Origin: Asticcacaulis sp. AC460
Lineage (GTDB): Bacteria > Pseudomonadota > Alphaproteobacteria > Caulobacterales > Caulobacteraceae
Direction of reading: 5' to 3'
Length of the DNA stretch: 64,000 nt
Assembly (NCBI RefSeq): GCF_000495795.1
Contig: NZ_AWGD01000019.1
Span: 62,001 to 126,000 of the forward strand
Made by a program: the position numbers and the translations under genes. A model generated the notes under the pieces. It was not told the origin of the DNA and searched no databases. It saw nothing but the letters and a program-made list of their open reading frames with translations. This document shows positions 49,101 to 56,446 of the stretch, in pieces. Within the stretch, counting starts at the first letter, position 1. Every line of letters begins with the position of its first letter.

Positions 49101-49147
49101 TGAGCAGTGCCGTCGCCGCCGACGTCCTGGCGCATATGGTCTGGTAG
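43148..49147 (+). CDS. Giant RTX metallopeptidase, serralysin-like, two PPC domains
   Basis: The largest protein in the window (1,999 residues). The GTG at 43148 follows AAGGGG. The M10 site is MHEIGHTMGLKHGM (His254, Glu255, His258, His264) with Met-turn SLMTYNS. Two PPC domains lie near 543-645 and 804-905, with one RTX module between them. Nine further modules and the same SVEGGDGNDVITSSGDGTYN segment as its neighbour follow. It ends DVLAHMVW. The stop codon is 10 bp from the convergent DUF3052-like gene. Confidence 0.92.
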   Translation: MGLFRKADKDAVWLDESEARVALRADSGVPVLTAVKITAPLESHTVAQKFTAAVTLTPTVLKDIKSAPATEGTTSGGHVHAGGASGTSSSAGIREGSHPGISEVLTYTYDPVNVRYEYTGNQLVDATIFGSRWTVSNITYSFPATAEFYDTPYAEPTFLANHIPFNAAQQTAARYAFALLASYTNLTFTEVTESADTHGIIRMSQANDDTNLPSAQGMFPGSDPGDGDIWFGDNNQPFYLTPAIGNWGMATVMHEIGHTMGLKHGMSDLTTSDLVPGGYLDGPGPHYGTRALPQFNDGWAWSLMTYNSTPGTSGFQGEQFNQPQTYMQSDIAALQFLYGANFNSNATDSVYTFNALTGEMFINGIGQGTPEFDSVAGIGKIFRTIWDGNGVDTYDLSNFSDNQRINLQPGAFSTFSQAQRGDSIPKLEGFSGQPGNVANALLYQGDGRSLIENVIAGSGNDIIIGNTASNYLKGMGGDDLLVAASLVPKQAQVLDESSLPQHDTLANAIHLAPSVFGLNPDDNVFRSDSQAHTTITGTGNGTYDMYSFVVAQPGTVVTFDIDQSANLDAFIELFNAAGTRFNSDDQASITEGGAGSATQDDPFLNIVFIEAGTYYIRVGKWLSGTTSAPLDAGSAYTLHLTMNNPLPAGTKDYSDVSPDILEGGIGNDTYIVDSASDSVIEAAGEGTDLVVAWSTYTLGDHVENLTLATTETAYGIGNGLANIIIGNTGFNALYGQGGDDIIYGAVLTRTAQSINESVLPVHDTIATALNLAATAFGTTGHADVADATWFPHTTVFGRGSGAFDMYSFTVDAAGVVGTFDIDTSISLDSFIELFDASGTRIAFSDDSSVSDGASGSFTPADSFLTYQFAAAGTYYIRVGQFATATTASALTTGQAYNLHVSLKGNTPPPLELDPNDGNDAIYAGAGNNTVFGGAGDDFLFGGGGDDSLDGGSGINTVSYVDGPGGVTVSLALITAQNTGGGGTDTLVNFRNLTGSAGNDSLTGNDQDNYIEGVAGADTMAGGLGNDTYTVQHTGDNVIEAAGAGTDLIFAEVDYSLAGRQAENLYLTGGALIGTGNGLANDIRGTEGNNTLSAGGGHDMLTGYGGEDRLDGGTGNDTLEGGNYNDTYVVDAAGDVVVEFIDGTGIDLVESSITYTLGDYVENLTLTGSANLNGTGNALDNVLTGNTGTNILTGGLGNDTYYIQNTADSVVEASNAGTDLIVSSVTYSLSGKQVENLTLAEGAGHINGTGNGLANVLIGNSGGNVLDGGAGHDSISGGASSDTLIGGSGNDTLLAGSGMDSVEGGDGNDVITSSGDGTYNGGIGNDTLYAGLTDFFEVMDGGDGIDTIDTTSFSGSYTLNLVTGLTDYPSESYVNFENAITGDGSDTVTGTAGNNAISTGGGHDRLDGGAGNDTLIGGEGNDTYIVDAAGDVVTEQGDDGDDRVEASVSYTLTDHVESLQLTGNGDINGTGNGLNNFLFGNAGNNVLSGLAGDDYLDGGAGNDSLLGGLGNDAYVVDAGDTITEQTGEGDDLVYAGFNYILGANLENLILTGNGGASGTGNDLANVLEGNSGNNLLSGLGGNDVVDGGGGADTLAGGAGDDTYIVNSTGVVITEISGNGTDLVRASVSFSLAGQVIENLTLTGGGNVNATGNTLGNVLTGNGGNNVLDGGAGNDTLIGGLGDDTYYVGATGDVVTELTGEGTDTIFASVTYSLAGKQVENITLTGAAAINATGNGLANVLIGNGAVNTLDGGTGHDRLDGGAGADSLIGGTGNDTYIVDDAGDTITEGAGGGGDLVESSVTWTLAANVENLNLTGSGAINGTGNDLNNVLTGNGGVNVLSGGLGNDTYYVQNATDNVVEAGGAGTDVIYSIVTYNLNARYAETIILTGSANINATGNSLANTLTGNDGVNTLNGKGGADILTGGLGADIFLFDAASGLDTVTDFSAAQNDSINVHAYTNGVANAGLVTQSGLNVLISLSSGNVITVSSAVAADVLAHMVW

Positions 49148-49157
49148 GCGGCGGGCT

Positions 49158-49754
49158 TTATTTCCGCTTCGAAAAGCGCAGGGCGGTCAGGGTGCCGGAA
49201 ACACCACTGGTCTTCGTATCGACATAGCCCCGCGCATGCAGGTGACGGCGCACTGTGGCCTCAGGCAGTGGGGACCGGGCGCCCTTTGGATATACGATCC
49301 ACAGCGGGGCCGCCGGCAGCAAGGCGATCACGTCGCCCAGCCCCGTGGTCAATGCGTCTTCGCCGTCCGCCACGATGACGCCCTGCACGGCCTGCGCCGG
49401 CTCGATGGCTATGGCGTCGGACAGCGCTTCGGCCAGGGCCGGGTCAGAAATATCGCCGCGTACCAGCACCTTATGCGCTGCATCCACGCCCAGCTTGGCA
49501 GCCAGGGTCGGCAGAGGTGTCGTCAGTTTCTTCACCCAGGCCCCGACCTTGCCGGGCGGCAGGCTCAGCGTCCAGGTTTCGCCGCCGTGTTCGAACAGCA
49601 GGCGGTCGCCTTCGACGCGGGGATGCAGGATATCCTTGCGGGCGAAGGTCTTGCGAAACGCACCGCGCAGGATCAGTTCATGGGTTTCCAGCAGGGCTTT
49701 GACGGCGACCTGACCGTCAGCGGTGAGCAACACGCTGTCGGCTTCCAGGCCCAT
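49158..49754 (-). CDS. DUF3052-like protein
   Basis: A 198-residue protein. The C-terminal two thirds resemble DUF3052: PTLAAKLGVDAAHKVLVRGD, then PLWIVYPKGARSPLPEATVRRHLHARGYVDTKTSGVSGTLTALRFSKRK. The N-terminal 75 residues (SVLLTADGQVAVKALLETHELILRG) look like a separate small beta domain. The start codon abuts the engB stop (TAAATG). The function is unknown; the tight link to engB/yidC suggests co-expression. Confidence 0.7.
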   Translation of the reverse strand: MGLEADSVLLTADGQVAVKALLETHELILRGAFRKTFARKDILHPRVEGDRLLFEHGGETWTLSLPPGKVGAWVKKLTTPLPTLAAKLGVDAAHKVLVRGDISDPALAEALSDAIAIEPAQAVQGVIVADGEDALTTGLGDVIALLPAAPLWIVYPKGARSPLPEATVRRHLHARGYVDTKTSGVSGTLTALRFSKRK

Positions 49755-50402
49755 TTACGGTGTAACCTCGCACACCCGCATGATCTCGGCGCGCAGCTCG
49801 GCGATGCCGAAGCCGGCTTCCGATGAGGTCGCCAGCACCAGCGGGTGGGCCGCCGGACGCTTCTTGACCCCGGCCTGGGTGGCTTCGATGACCTTTGCCA
49901 GTTCCGCCGGCTTGATCTTGTCGGCCTTGGTCAGGACGATCTGATAGGACACCGCCGCCACGTCCAGGGCGTCCATCGGCTCCTTGTCGACCTCTTTCAG
50001 GCCATGACGGGCGTCGATCAGCAGATAGGCCCGCTTCAGGTTCGGCCGGCCACGCAGATAGTCGCGGCCCAAATTCTGGAATTTCTTGACCGTTACCTTC
50101 GACGCCTTGGCCCAGCCGTAGCCGGGCAGGTCGACCAGGTGGAGCTGGCCGTTGACGTTGAAGAAGTTGACCTCGCGCGTGCGGCCGGGCTCGTTCGAGG
50201 CCCGCGCCAGGGCCTTCATGCCGACCACGGCGTTGATCAGCGACGACTTGCCGACATTCGACCGGCCGGCGAAGGCGACTTCGGGCTGCGACGTGTCGGG
50301 CAGTTGCTCGACCTTGGCGGCGCCCATGACGAAGGTGGCGGGGCGGGCAAACAGCAGCCGGCCCGCCTCCAGGGTTTCGTCGTCGTAAGGGGACTCGGTC
50401 AC
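49755..50402 (-). CDS. engB: Ribosome biogenesis GTPase EngB (YihA/YsxC)
   Basis: A 215-residue TrmE-Era class GTPase: G1 [10 protein letters not shown]2 with [10 protein letters not shown]3 DLPGYG, G4 TKAD and G5 with ATSSEAG. It is needed for late assembly of the 50S subunit. The GTG start at 50400-50402 overlaps the yidC stop (GTGA), the usual yidC-engB coupling. Confidence 0.95.
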   Translation of the reverse strand: MTESPYDDETLEAGRLLFARPATFVMGAAKVEQLPDTSQPEVAFAGRSNVGKSSLINAVVGMKALARASNEPGRTREVNFFNVNGQLHLVDLPGYGWAKASKVTVKKFQNLGRDYLRGRPNLKRAYLLIDARHGLKEVDKEPMDALDVAAVSYQIVLTKADKIKPAELAKVIEATQAGVKKRPAAHPLVLATSSEAGFGIAELRAEIMRVCEVTP

Positions 50403-52270
50403 GCCGCCTTCTTCTTGTCGAGCAGCGCCTTGATCTTGGCGACACCGTTATCGATCGGGTTTTCGACCTTCAGGCGGTGCATGATGGTCCATTGCTGGAA
50501 GATGGTCAGGATGTTCGACCAGATCCAGTAGATGATCAGGCCGACCGCGACCTGGGCCATGAAGAAGGTCAGGATGACCGGCATGAAGGCCAGCATCTTC
50601 TTCTGCATCGGGTCGACATTGGCGGTCGGGGTCATCTGCTGGCTCAGCCACATCGAGCCGCCGTACAGGATGGCGACGACGCCCAGGTGCAGCGGTCCGG
50701 CCAGGATGCCGCCGATCAGCGGGACGTCGGCCGGGGTGAAGGGCAGCAGACCGAACAGGTTGACGAAGGAGCTCGGATCCGGCGCCGACAGGTCCTTGAT
50801 CCAGCCGAAGAACGGCGCGTGGCGCATTTCGATGGCCAGCAGCAGGACCTTATACAGCGCCCAGAAGACCGGGATCTGCAGCAGCATCGGCAGACATCCG
50901 CCCAGGCCGGCCATCGGATTGACCTTCTCGTCCTGGTACAGCTTCATGGTTGCTTCCTGCTGCTTCTGCTGATCGTCAGGATAGCGCTTCTTGATGTCGT
51001 CCAGCTTGGGCTTCAGGCGGTCCTGCACCTGCTTCATCTTGGTCATCGACTCGTAGGCGCGGTGGGCCAGCGGGTAGAAGACCAGCTTGACGATAACGGT
51101 CAGGGCCAGGATGGAGAAACCGAAGTTCTTGAGGAAGCCGTACAGCTTGTCCAGCAGCCAGTACATCGGATAGGTCAGGAACTGCAGGGAACCCCAGTCG
51201 GTGGCATAACCGAAGCGCGGGATCTTCAGGTCCTTTTCATAGGCCTGGAGCTGGGCGTTCAGCTTGGCGCCGGCAAAGATATGCGACTGACTTTTCCAGG
51301 TCTGGCCGGGGGCGACGGTAACCGATTGGTCCTGGTAACCGGACTGGAAGATCGGCTTGCCGTTCTGGACGGTCGTCTTGGCGGTGAACTGGACGGCCTG
51401 GTCCTGGGCCGGAATGACGGCGGCCATCCAGTAGCGGTCGGTCAGCCCGAACCAGCCACCCAGTGACGGCTTGTCCTTGAGCAGCTTTTCGTCCGGCTTC
51501 TTGACCATGTCCTTGTACTTCAGGGACTGGGTTTTGTAACGGTCGACCTTGCCGTTTTCGATCTTGTTCGGGAAGGTGGCGATGGCGCCTTCATGGACGA
51601 CGCCGGTGCGTTCCGGGTGCAGCGGCATGTCATAACGGATGACCGTCGAATAGGGTGAGAAGGCCACGGCGCCCGGGCCGGTATTGGCGACGGCATCTTC
51701 GACGGTGATCATGTAGTTGTCGTCGATGGTCAGGTTGCGCGTGAAGACCAGGCCGGCGCCGCTGTCGTAGGTCAGGACGACGGGCTTGCCCGGGGCCAGG
51801 ACATCGCCGGACGCCACGGTCCAGACGGTATTGTCATCCGGAAGACCCGGGATGTTCTGCCCCAGATAGCCGGACTGGATATAGTAGGCGCGCTCCGAAC
51901 CCCGCGGCAGCAGCAGTTCGACATCGGTCGAGTTGGGCTGCGTGGAGTCCTTGTACTTCTTCAGGTACAGGTCATCGATGATCGCCCCCTTCAGCGACAG
52001 GCTGCCGCGCAGGGAGGGGGTGTCGATCGCGACGCGTGGCGCTGCCGCCAGCGCCTGTTCCCGCGTCAGGGTGGCAGGAGCGCCCACCGGCAGGCCGGCG
52101 GCGACCGCGGCGCTGGACGAGGAGGCCGACTGCGACGCCGCGACGGCGCGCTGGGCTTCCAGCTTCTTTTGCTGCGGACCGGTGACGAAGTACTGATAGC
52201 CGAACAGCAGAACCATGCTGGCTATCAGGAAATAGATCATGTTCCTGGTGTCGGGCGCGTTGTTGTTCAT
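50399..52270 (-). CDS. yidC: Membrane protein insertase YidC
   Basis: A 623-residue Oxa1-family insertase of the Gram-negative type: N-terminal membrane anchor ([19 protein letters not shown]), a large periplasmic beta domain (about 80-350), then the conserved five-helix core with [56 protein letters not shown] and [16 protein letters not shown]. It inserts and folds inner-membrane proteins with or without SecYEG. Confidence 0.97.
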   Translation of the reverse strand: MNNNAPDTRNMIYFLIASMVLLFGYQYFVTGPQQKKLEAQRAVAASQSASSSSAAVAAGLPVGAPATLTREQALAAAPRVAIDTPSLRGSLSLKGAIIDDLYLKKYKDSTQPNSTDVELLLPRGSERAYYIQSGYLGQNIPGLPDDNTVWTVASGDVLAPGKPVVLTYDSGAGLVFTRNLTIDDNYMITVEDAVANTGPGAVAFSPYSTVIRYDMPLHPERTGVVHEGAIATFPNKIENGKVDRYKTQSLKYKDMVKKPDEKLLKDKPSLGGWFGLTDRYWMAAVIPAQDQAVQFTAKTTVQNGKPIFQSGYQDQSVTVAPGQTWKSQSHIFAGAKLNAQLQAYEKDLKIPRFGYATDWGSLQFLTYPMYWLLDKLYGFLKNFGFSILALTVIVKLVFYPLAHRAYESMTKMKQVQDRLKPKLDDIKKRYPDDQQKQQEATMKLYQDEKVNPMAGLGGCLPMLLQIPVFWALYKVLLLAIEMRHAPFFGWIKDLSAPDPSSFVNLFGLLPFTPADVPLIGGILAGPLHLGVVAILYGGSMWLSQQMTPTANVDPMQKKMLAFMPVILTFFMAQVAVGLIIYWIWSNILTIFQQWTIMHRLKVENPIDNGVAKIKALLDKKKAA

Positions 52271-52307
52271 TAGAACGTCTTTTTCCTGATGGCGGGACGG
52301 ATGTTAC

Positions 52308-52658
52308 TCAAGGCTCCGCGCGGGCCGGTTTATTCGCGCCGAGCCTTATCAGGGCGGCTTTGACATCGTCAAGTAAAGCCTGCCAGGGGCGGTCGAAAGT
52401 ACCGGCGCGCGCGATGAAGACATAGTCGTGGCCGGGACGGCCCAGATCGGGCAGCAAGCTTCGTGCCGCCTCGCGCAGGCGCCGCTTGACCCGGTTACGG
52501 ACCACGGCATTGCCGACCTTCTTCGTCGCGGTGAAGCCCACCCGGATGTCGCTGCTGTCGTCTTCGCGCGGCCTCGCCTGGACCACCACGCCGGTGCGGG
52601 CGGCGTAGGGCGCCTTGGCGGCCCTGAGAAAATCGGCGCGGTGCTGGAGGTGGATCAT
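52308..52658 (-). CDS. rnpA: Ribonuclease P protein component
   Basis: A 116-residue RnpA with the signature RVGFTATKKVGNAVVRNRVKRRLREAAR and a C-terminus DYVFIARAGTFDRPWQALLDDVKAAL. It is the protein cofactor of RNase P, which matures the 5' ends of tRNAs. The frame extends to 52730, but that stretch covers the hairpin downstream of rpmH; the ATG at 52658 gives the normal N-terminus. Confidence 0.93.
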   Translation of the reverse strand: MIHLQHRADFLRAAKAPYAARTGVVVQARPREDDSSDIRVGFTATKKVGNAVVRNRVKRRLREAARSLLPDLGRPGHDYVFIARAGTFDRPWQALLDDVKAALIRLGANKPARAEP

Positions 52659-52693
52659 TGGCGAGAGAAATAGGGTGGCTGTGCGGACATGCA

Positions 52694-52727
52694 AGAAGGG
52701 CCCCCAAGCGAACTCAAGGGCCCTTCT
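52694..52727 (-). promoter_or_regulatory. Hairpin between rpmH and rnpA
   Basis: A 10-bp perfect stem (AGAAGGGCCC/GGGCCCTTCT) with a 14-nt loop lies in the 97-bp space between rpmH and rnpA. No T-tract follows it on the minus strand, so it may be an attenuator or RNA-processing site that lets rpmH be expressed above rnpA. Confidence 0.55.
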
Positions 52728-52755
52728 CAAACAGATTCGGAATCTCAGCCTCTGA

Positions 52756-52896
52756 TTAGGCGGTCAGGCGCTTGCGGCCCTTGGCGCGGCGGCGGGCGAC
52801 AATCTTCTGGCCGTTCTTGGTGGCCATGCGGCTGCGGTAACCGTGACGGCGCTTGCGGACCAGGCGGCTCGGCTGATAGGTACGCTTCGTTCCCAT
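52756..52896 (-). CDS. rpmH: 50S ribosomal protein bL34
   Basis: A 46-residue gene reading [20 protein letters not shown], then [20 protein letters not shown] and RKRLTA. This is unmistakable bL34, two residues longer at the N-terminus than the usual MKRTYQPS form. It heads the rpmH-rnpA-yidC-engB cluster. Confidence 0.97.
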   Translation of the reverse strand: MGTKRTYQPSRLVRKRRHGYRSRMATKNGQKIVARRRAKGRKRLTA

Positions 52897-53161
52897 GAGG
52901 GTAACTCCGGATGATATCGGGGCGCCCGTGCAGACGCCGAAAATTGCAAAGAGGCGGGTGGATAATCCAGCCTATCCGGCTTGTCAATCTTATTTGCACG
53001 TTTTGCGCCCTAATTCAGTTATAGTATGTTGGGGCCACCCGAGTCACGGTCCATGTTTACGGGAACAAGGTTTAGTGTTCGATCAAGGCAAATCGGGAAA
53101 GTTCGATACCGGTCCTTCGCGGCGCGGCGGCGGTAAGCCGCCTGCCAACCGTAAGGAGCGG

Positions 53162-54673
53162 ATGGGCTTCTATGCCGATCGCCTGGCGCGCGCTCTGAAC
53201 CTTCTGGCGGCGCTGTCGCTGAAATACAGCCTGACCGCCTTCGACGCCGCCCGCCGTTTCGCCGTCAGCCTGTCGGGCCAGCTTCTGGTCATGACCTTCG
53301 GCTTTATCCTGATCGTCGAGGCCGTCATCCTGATCCCGTCCCTGGCCGCCGACCAGGAACGCTGGCTGGACGACACCATGCGCCGCGCCGAAATCGCCTC
53401 CCAGGCCATCGACACCTCGGTCGAAAACACCGTCTCCAAACAGATGTCGTCGCAGCTCTTAAGCAGCGCCAATGTGCTGTACCTGGCCATCGAGGACGGC
53501 TCACGCAACTACCGCCTGTTCGACCCCAACACCGTGGTGCCCAACCAGGTGATGCAACTGCGCCGGCCGCGCAACAACCCGATCGACGACCTGCGCTATC
53601 TGTGGGCGCCGTGGAAGACCCTGATGGGCGCGCCGAACCGGCTGATCCACGTCCAGGCGCCGCCCACCGTGCGTTCCGGCCAGCTGATCGAAATCGTGGT
53701 CAGGGCCGAACCGTTGCGCCAGGTGCTGAAATCCAGTCTGCTCAACATGCTGCGGGTCAGCCTGGGCATCTCGTTCGCCGCTGGCGTGCTGGTGTTCGCG
53801 GCGCTGTCGGGGTTCATCGTGCGGCCGATCCGGCGCCTGACCAAGGTCATCCAGACCTTCCGTTCGAATCCCGAAGACCCGAAACTCAAGGCGGCCCATT
53901 CCCATCGTCGTGACGAAATCGGCCAGATCGAGCGTGAACTGGCCTCGATGCAGGAAGAGGTGCGCAATTCGCTGCGCTCGCGGGCGCGGCTGGCGGCCCT
54001 GGGCCAGGCGGTGTCGAAGATCAATCACGACCTGCGCAACATGCTGACCTCGGCCCAGATGGCGTCGGACCGCCTGTCGGCCGTGTCGGACGACCCGACC
54101 GTGGCCAAGGCCCTGCCGCGCCTGGAACGCGCCCTGGACCGGGCCCTGTCGCTGGCCACCAATGTACTGACCTACGGCAAGTCGGACGAACACGCGCCGC
54201 AAATCCAGATCGTCAACCTCAAGGACCTGGCCGAAGCCGCGGCGGAGGATGCCGGCCTGGGCATGACGGCGCAGGCGCCGGAAACCGTGAAATTCTCGCT
54301 GAAGGCGTCGAAGGGCTTCCACCTGGAGGCCGATCCGGAACAACTGCACCGTCTCCTGGTCAACCTGATGCGCAATGCCCGCCAGGCAATCGAGCTTCAG
54401 CCCAATCGCAAGGCCAAGGGCCGGATCACGGTGACGGCGCTGAAGACGGCGGACGAAGTGTTGTTGCTGGTAGCCGACAACGGCCCGGGGATACCGGAAA
54501 AGATCCGCGAGAAGCTGTTCCAGCCGTTTACGTCTTCGCTGACGCCGGGCGGCTCGGGTCTGGGGCTGGCGATCGCGCGCGAACTGGCGCAGATTCACGG
54601 TGGCGACGTGCGCCTGGCTGCCACCGGCGCCGGCGGCACGACGTTCGAGATCAAGCTGCCGCTGAAGGGGTAA
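53162..54673 (+). CDS. Membrane sensor histidine kinase
   Basis: A kinase of about 503 residues. It has a first membrane segment (LSGQLLVMTFGFILIVEAVILIPSLA), a periplasmic sensor of about 150 residues, a second membrane segment (VSLGISFAAGVLVFAALSGFIV), HAMP, then the H box INHDLRNML (His289), N box LVNLMRNARQAI, G1 DNGPGIP and G2 GSGLGLAIA. A GTG at 53075 would add 29 basic residues and is an alternative start; the ATG at 53162 follows AAGGAG closely. No response regulator is adjacent, so the output is unknown. Confidence 0.9.
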   Translation: MGFYADRLARALNLLAALSLKYSLTAFDAARRFAVSLSGQLLVMTFGFILIVEAVILIPSLAADQERWLDDTMRRAEIASQAIDTSVENTVSKQMSSQLLSSANVLYLAIEDGSRNYRLFDPNTVVPNQVMQLRRPRNNPIDDLRYLWAPWKTLMGAPNRLIHVQAPPTVRSGQLIEIVVRAEPLRQVLKSSLLNMLRVSLGISFAAGVLVFAALSGFIVRPIRRLTKVIQTFRSNPEDPKLKAAHSHRRDEIGQIERELASMQEEVRNSLRSRARLAALGQAVSKINHDLRNMLTSAQMASDRLSAVSDDPTVAKALPRLERALDRALSLATNVLTYGKSDEHAPQIQIVNLKDLAEAAAEDAGLGMTAQAPETVKFSLKASKGFHLEADPEQLHRLLVNLMRNARQAIELQPNRKAKGRITVTALKTADEVLLLVADNGPGIPEKIREKLFQPFTSSLTPGGSGLGLAIARELAQIHGGDVRLAATGAGGTTFEIKLPLKG

Positions 54674-54687
54674 TCCCCCCGCTTATA

Positions 54688-54895
54688 CCTCCCCGCGAGC
54701 GGGGAGGGGGACCACCCGAAGCCAAAGCGAAGCGGAGGCGAAGGGTGGTGGTGGGGCGACTTTCTTTCGGAAGCGCCGTACCGTCGGTTAGACCGTAGCC
54801 GGTTCTTCATCAAGTGAGGAGTTCGCTGAAAATTCTTACTTCCTTCTCCTCTCCACGAAGTGGGGAGGGGGACCCCGAAGGGGGGGAGGGGTATC
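54688..54895. repeat. Two GC-rich palindromic repeats after the kinase gene
   Basis: Two partial copies of the CCTCCCC...GGGGAGGGGGACC family stand at 54688-54758 (CTCCCCGC-GA-GCGGGGAG) and 54846-54895 (CTCTCCAC-GAA-GTGGGGAG, then GACCCCGAAGG). About 85 bp of unremarkable sequence lies between them. Confidence 0.7.
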
Positions 54896-54899
54896 TTTC

Positions 54900-55589
54900 T
54901 TACTTCCCAGCCAACAATTGCTCGACATATTCCGGCACGACCTGCGTCGCCGGCCCGAGAATCTTCTCGTCGAACAGCGAATGGCCCAGCGACGGTTCGA
55001 GGTTCAACTCGACCGTATGGGCACCGGCGCGGCGGGCCTCCTGGACAAAGCCGGCGGCCGGATAGACATTGCCCGAGGTCCCGATCGACAGGAAGAGATG
55101 GCTATTGCCTAGCGCCCGACCAATCACGTCCATATCCAGCGGCATCTCGCCGAACCAGACGATATGCGGACGAACATCGCCGTCAGCGGCCATATCGCCG
55201 GACCAGGCCGAAACATGACCGGTCTCAAGATGACGCGCCTTCAGCAATTCGCCATGCATATGCAGCACCCGATCCACGGTTCCGGTCGCCACATGGGCGC
55301 GGTCATGCAGGTCATCGACATTCTGAGTGACGACCAACACCTCGCCGCGATCCCATTCCGCCGCCAGTTTGGCCAAGGCATGGTGAGCGGCATTGGGCTC
55401 AACCTCGGCCAGTTGGCGGCGGCGCTGGTTATAGAAATCCTGAACCAAGGCTGGATTGGCCTCGAAGCCTTCCGGCGTAGCGACCTCTTCCACGCGATGA
55501 CCACACCACAGCCCGTCCGAAGCTCGGAAGGTCGGGACACCCGATTCCGCCGATATGCCGGCGCCGGTCAAAATGACGATGTTTCTCAT
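54900..55589 (-). CDS. cobB: Sirtuin-family NAD-dependent deacylase without zinc cysteines
   Basis: A 229-residue class III sirtuin close to CobB in sequence order: [17 protein letters not shown] (NAD loop), the acyl-selectivity pair in FYNQRRRQL (Tyr-x-x-Arg), [13 protein letters not shown], the catalytic His in LHMHGELL, then [22 protein letters not shown] and ELNLEPS. The Cys4 zinc site expected between HGELL and HIVWFGE is absent; that segment reads [21 protein letters not shown]. The Tyr/Arg pair predicts desuccinylase or demalonylase activity as well as deacetylation. I start at 55589 (MRNIVIL). Confidence 0.9.
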   Translation of the reverse strand: MRNIVILTGAGISAESGVPTFRASDGLWCGHRVEEVATPEGFEANPALVQDFYNQRRRQLAEVEPNAAHHALAKLAAEWDRGEVLVVTQNVDDLHDRAHVATGTVDRVLHMHGELLKARHLETGHVSAWSGDMAADGDVRPHIVWFGEMPLDMDVIGRALGNSHLFLSIGTSGNVYPAAGFVQEARRAGAHTVELNLEPSLGHSLFDEKILGPATQVVPEYVEQLLAGK

Positions 55590-55591
55590 GC

Positions 55592-56446
55592 TTACCAGTC
55601 CCGCCATGAGTCGATCTCATCCACCAAAGCGTCCTGGCGCGCCACATGGGCCATTTCTTCCAGCAGCTCGCAGATATCCTCGCGTTCTTCGGTTTCGATG
55701 ACGTCACCGGCCTCGGCCCCGGCGGTATTGAACCATTCGACAGTGGCCTTCAGGATCCTGCGGACATCGGCTTTACGCGGTTTCGCGCCCAGACCGCGAA
55801 GGTCCATGCAGGCCTGGCGCACAACCGATCGGGCGGCGAGGGTAAAATCCTCGGGCGGAAACGGTGGCGAAGGCGTCCAGCCTTCGAACGGCGTTTCCGA
55901 CAGAAGCTGCTCCCAGGTCAGCTTGCTCAGCCGGCTGCGGAAGCGCTCGGCAGCTGCGGCACGCTCGGCCTGGTCCCTGGCCTTTTGCTGTTCGTTTTCC
56001 GCCAGCAGGGCATCCCGATCGTGAGCCCATCGCCATTCGCCCTCGGCGGACCAACTGACGGAATGCAGCGGCCCGAAAGAAACCCCAATGGTGCTGCGCC
56101 CGAAAAGATCGGCGCGCTTACGTTCCGCATCGGTCAATCCGGCAACGCCCAGGAGGACGATGTCCTCAAAGCCGTCGAGTCTCCACCCGTCCCGTGACAA
56201 TCCCCTGACGGCAGGCTGTCCGCTGTTTATGTGAAAGAAGCAGTTCTCGTGCAAAATGTCGGCGGTCTGGGCGTCTTCCAACGTGGGGACCTTTGGCCAG
56301 ATCCCATCAAGGACCACAACCGCGACCTGCTTAGGTGTCACGACCAAGACCTTGAACACGGCATACCGACCGGTTTGCGGAGGCGAAAACTCGTTGAACG
56401 GCGTTGTGCGGAAAGCGTAAATCTGGCCTGTGGCCGGTTCGGTCAT
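55592..56446 (-). CDS. Unrecognised protein, 284 residues
   Basis: I do not recognise this gene. The N-terminus ([30 protein letters not shown]) faintly resembles Imm26-type immunity domains. The middle is helical and charged ([27 protein letters not shown]), and the end is acidic ([29 protein letters not shown]). The start overlaps the gamma-glutamyltransferase stop by 4 bp (ATGA), and the end lies 2 bp before cobB, so ggt, this gene and cobB look like one operon. No signal peptide or membrane helix is visible. Confidence 0.7.
   Translation of the reverse strand: MTEPATGQIYAFRTTPFNEFSPPQTGRYAVFKVLVVTPKQVAVVVLDGIWPKVPTLEDAQTADILHENCFFHINSGQPAVRGLSRDGWRLDGFEDIVLLGVAGLTDAERKRADLFGRSTIGVSFGPLHSVSWSAEGEWRWAHDRDALLAENEQQKARDQAERAAAAERFRSRLSKLTWEQLLSETPFEGWTPSPPFPPEDFTLAARSVVRQACMDLRGLGAKPRKADVRRILKATVEWFNTAGAEAGDVIETEEREDICELLEEMAHVARQDALVDEIDSWRDW

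Noticed and set aside
47204-49135. 643-codon open frame antisense to the largest RTX peptidase
   Set aside because: Antisense shadow of RTX repeats with the same periodic composition as the others.
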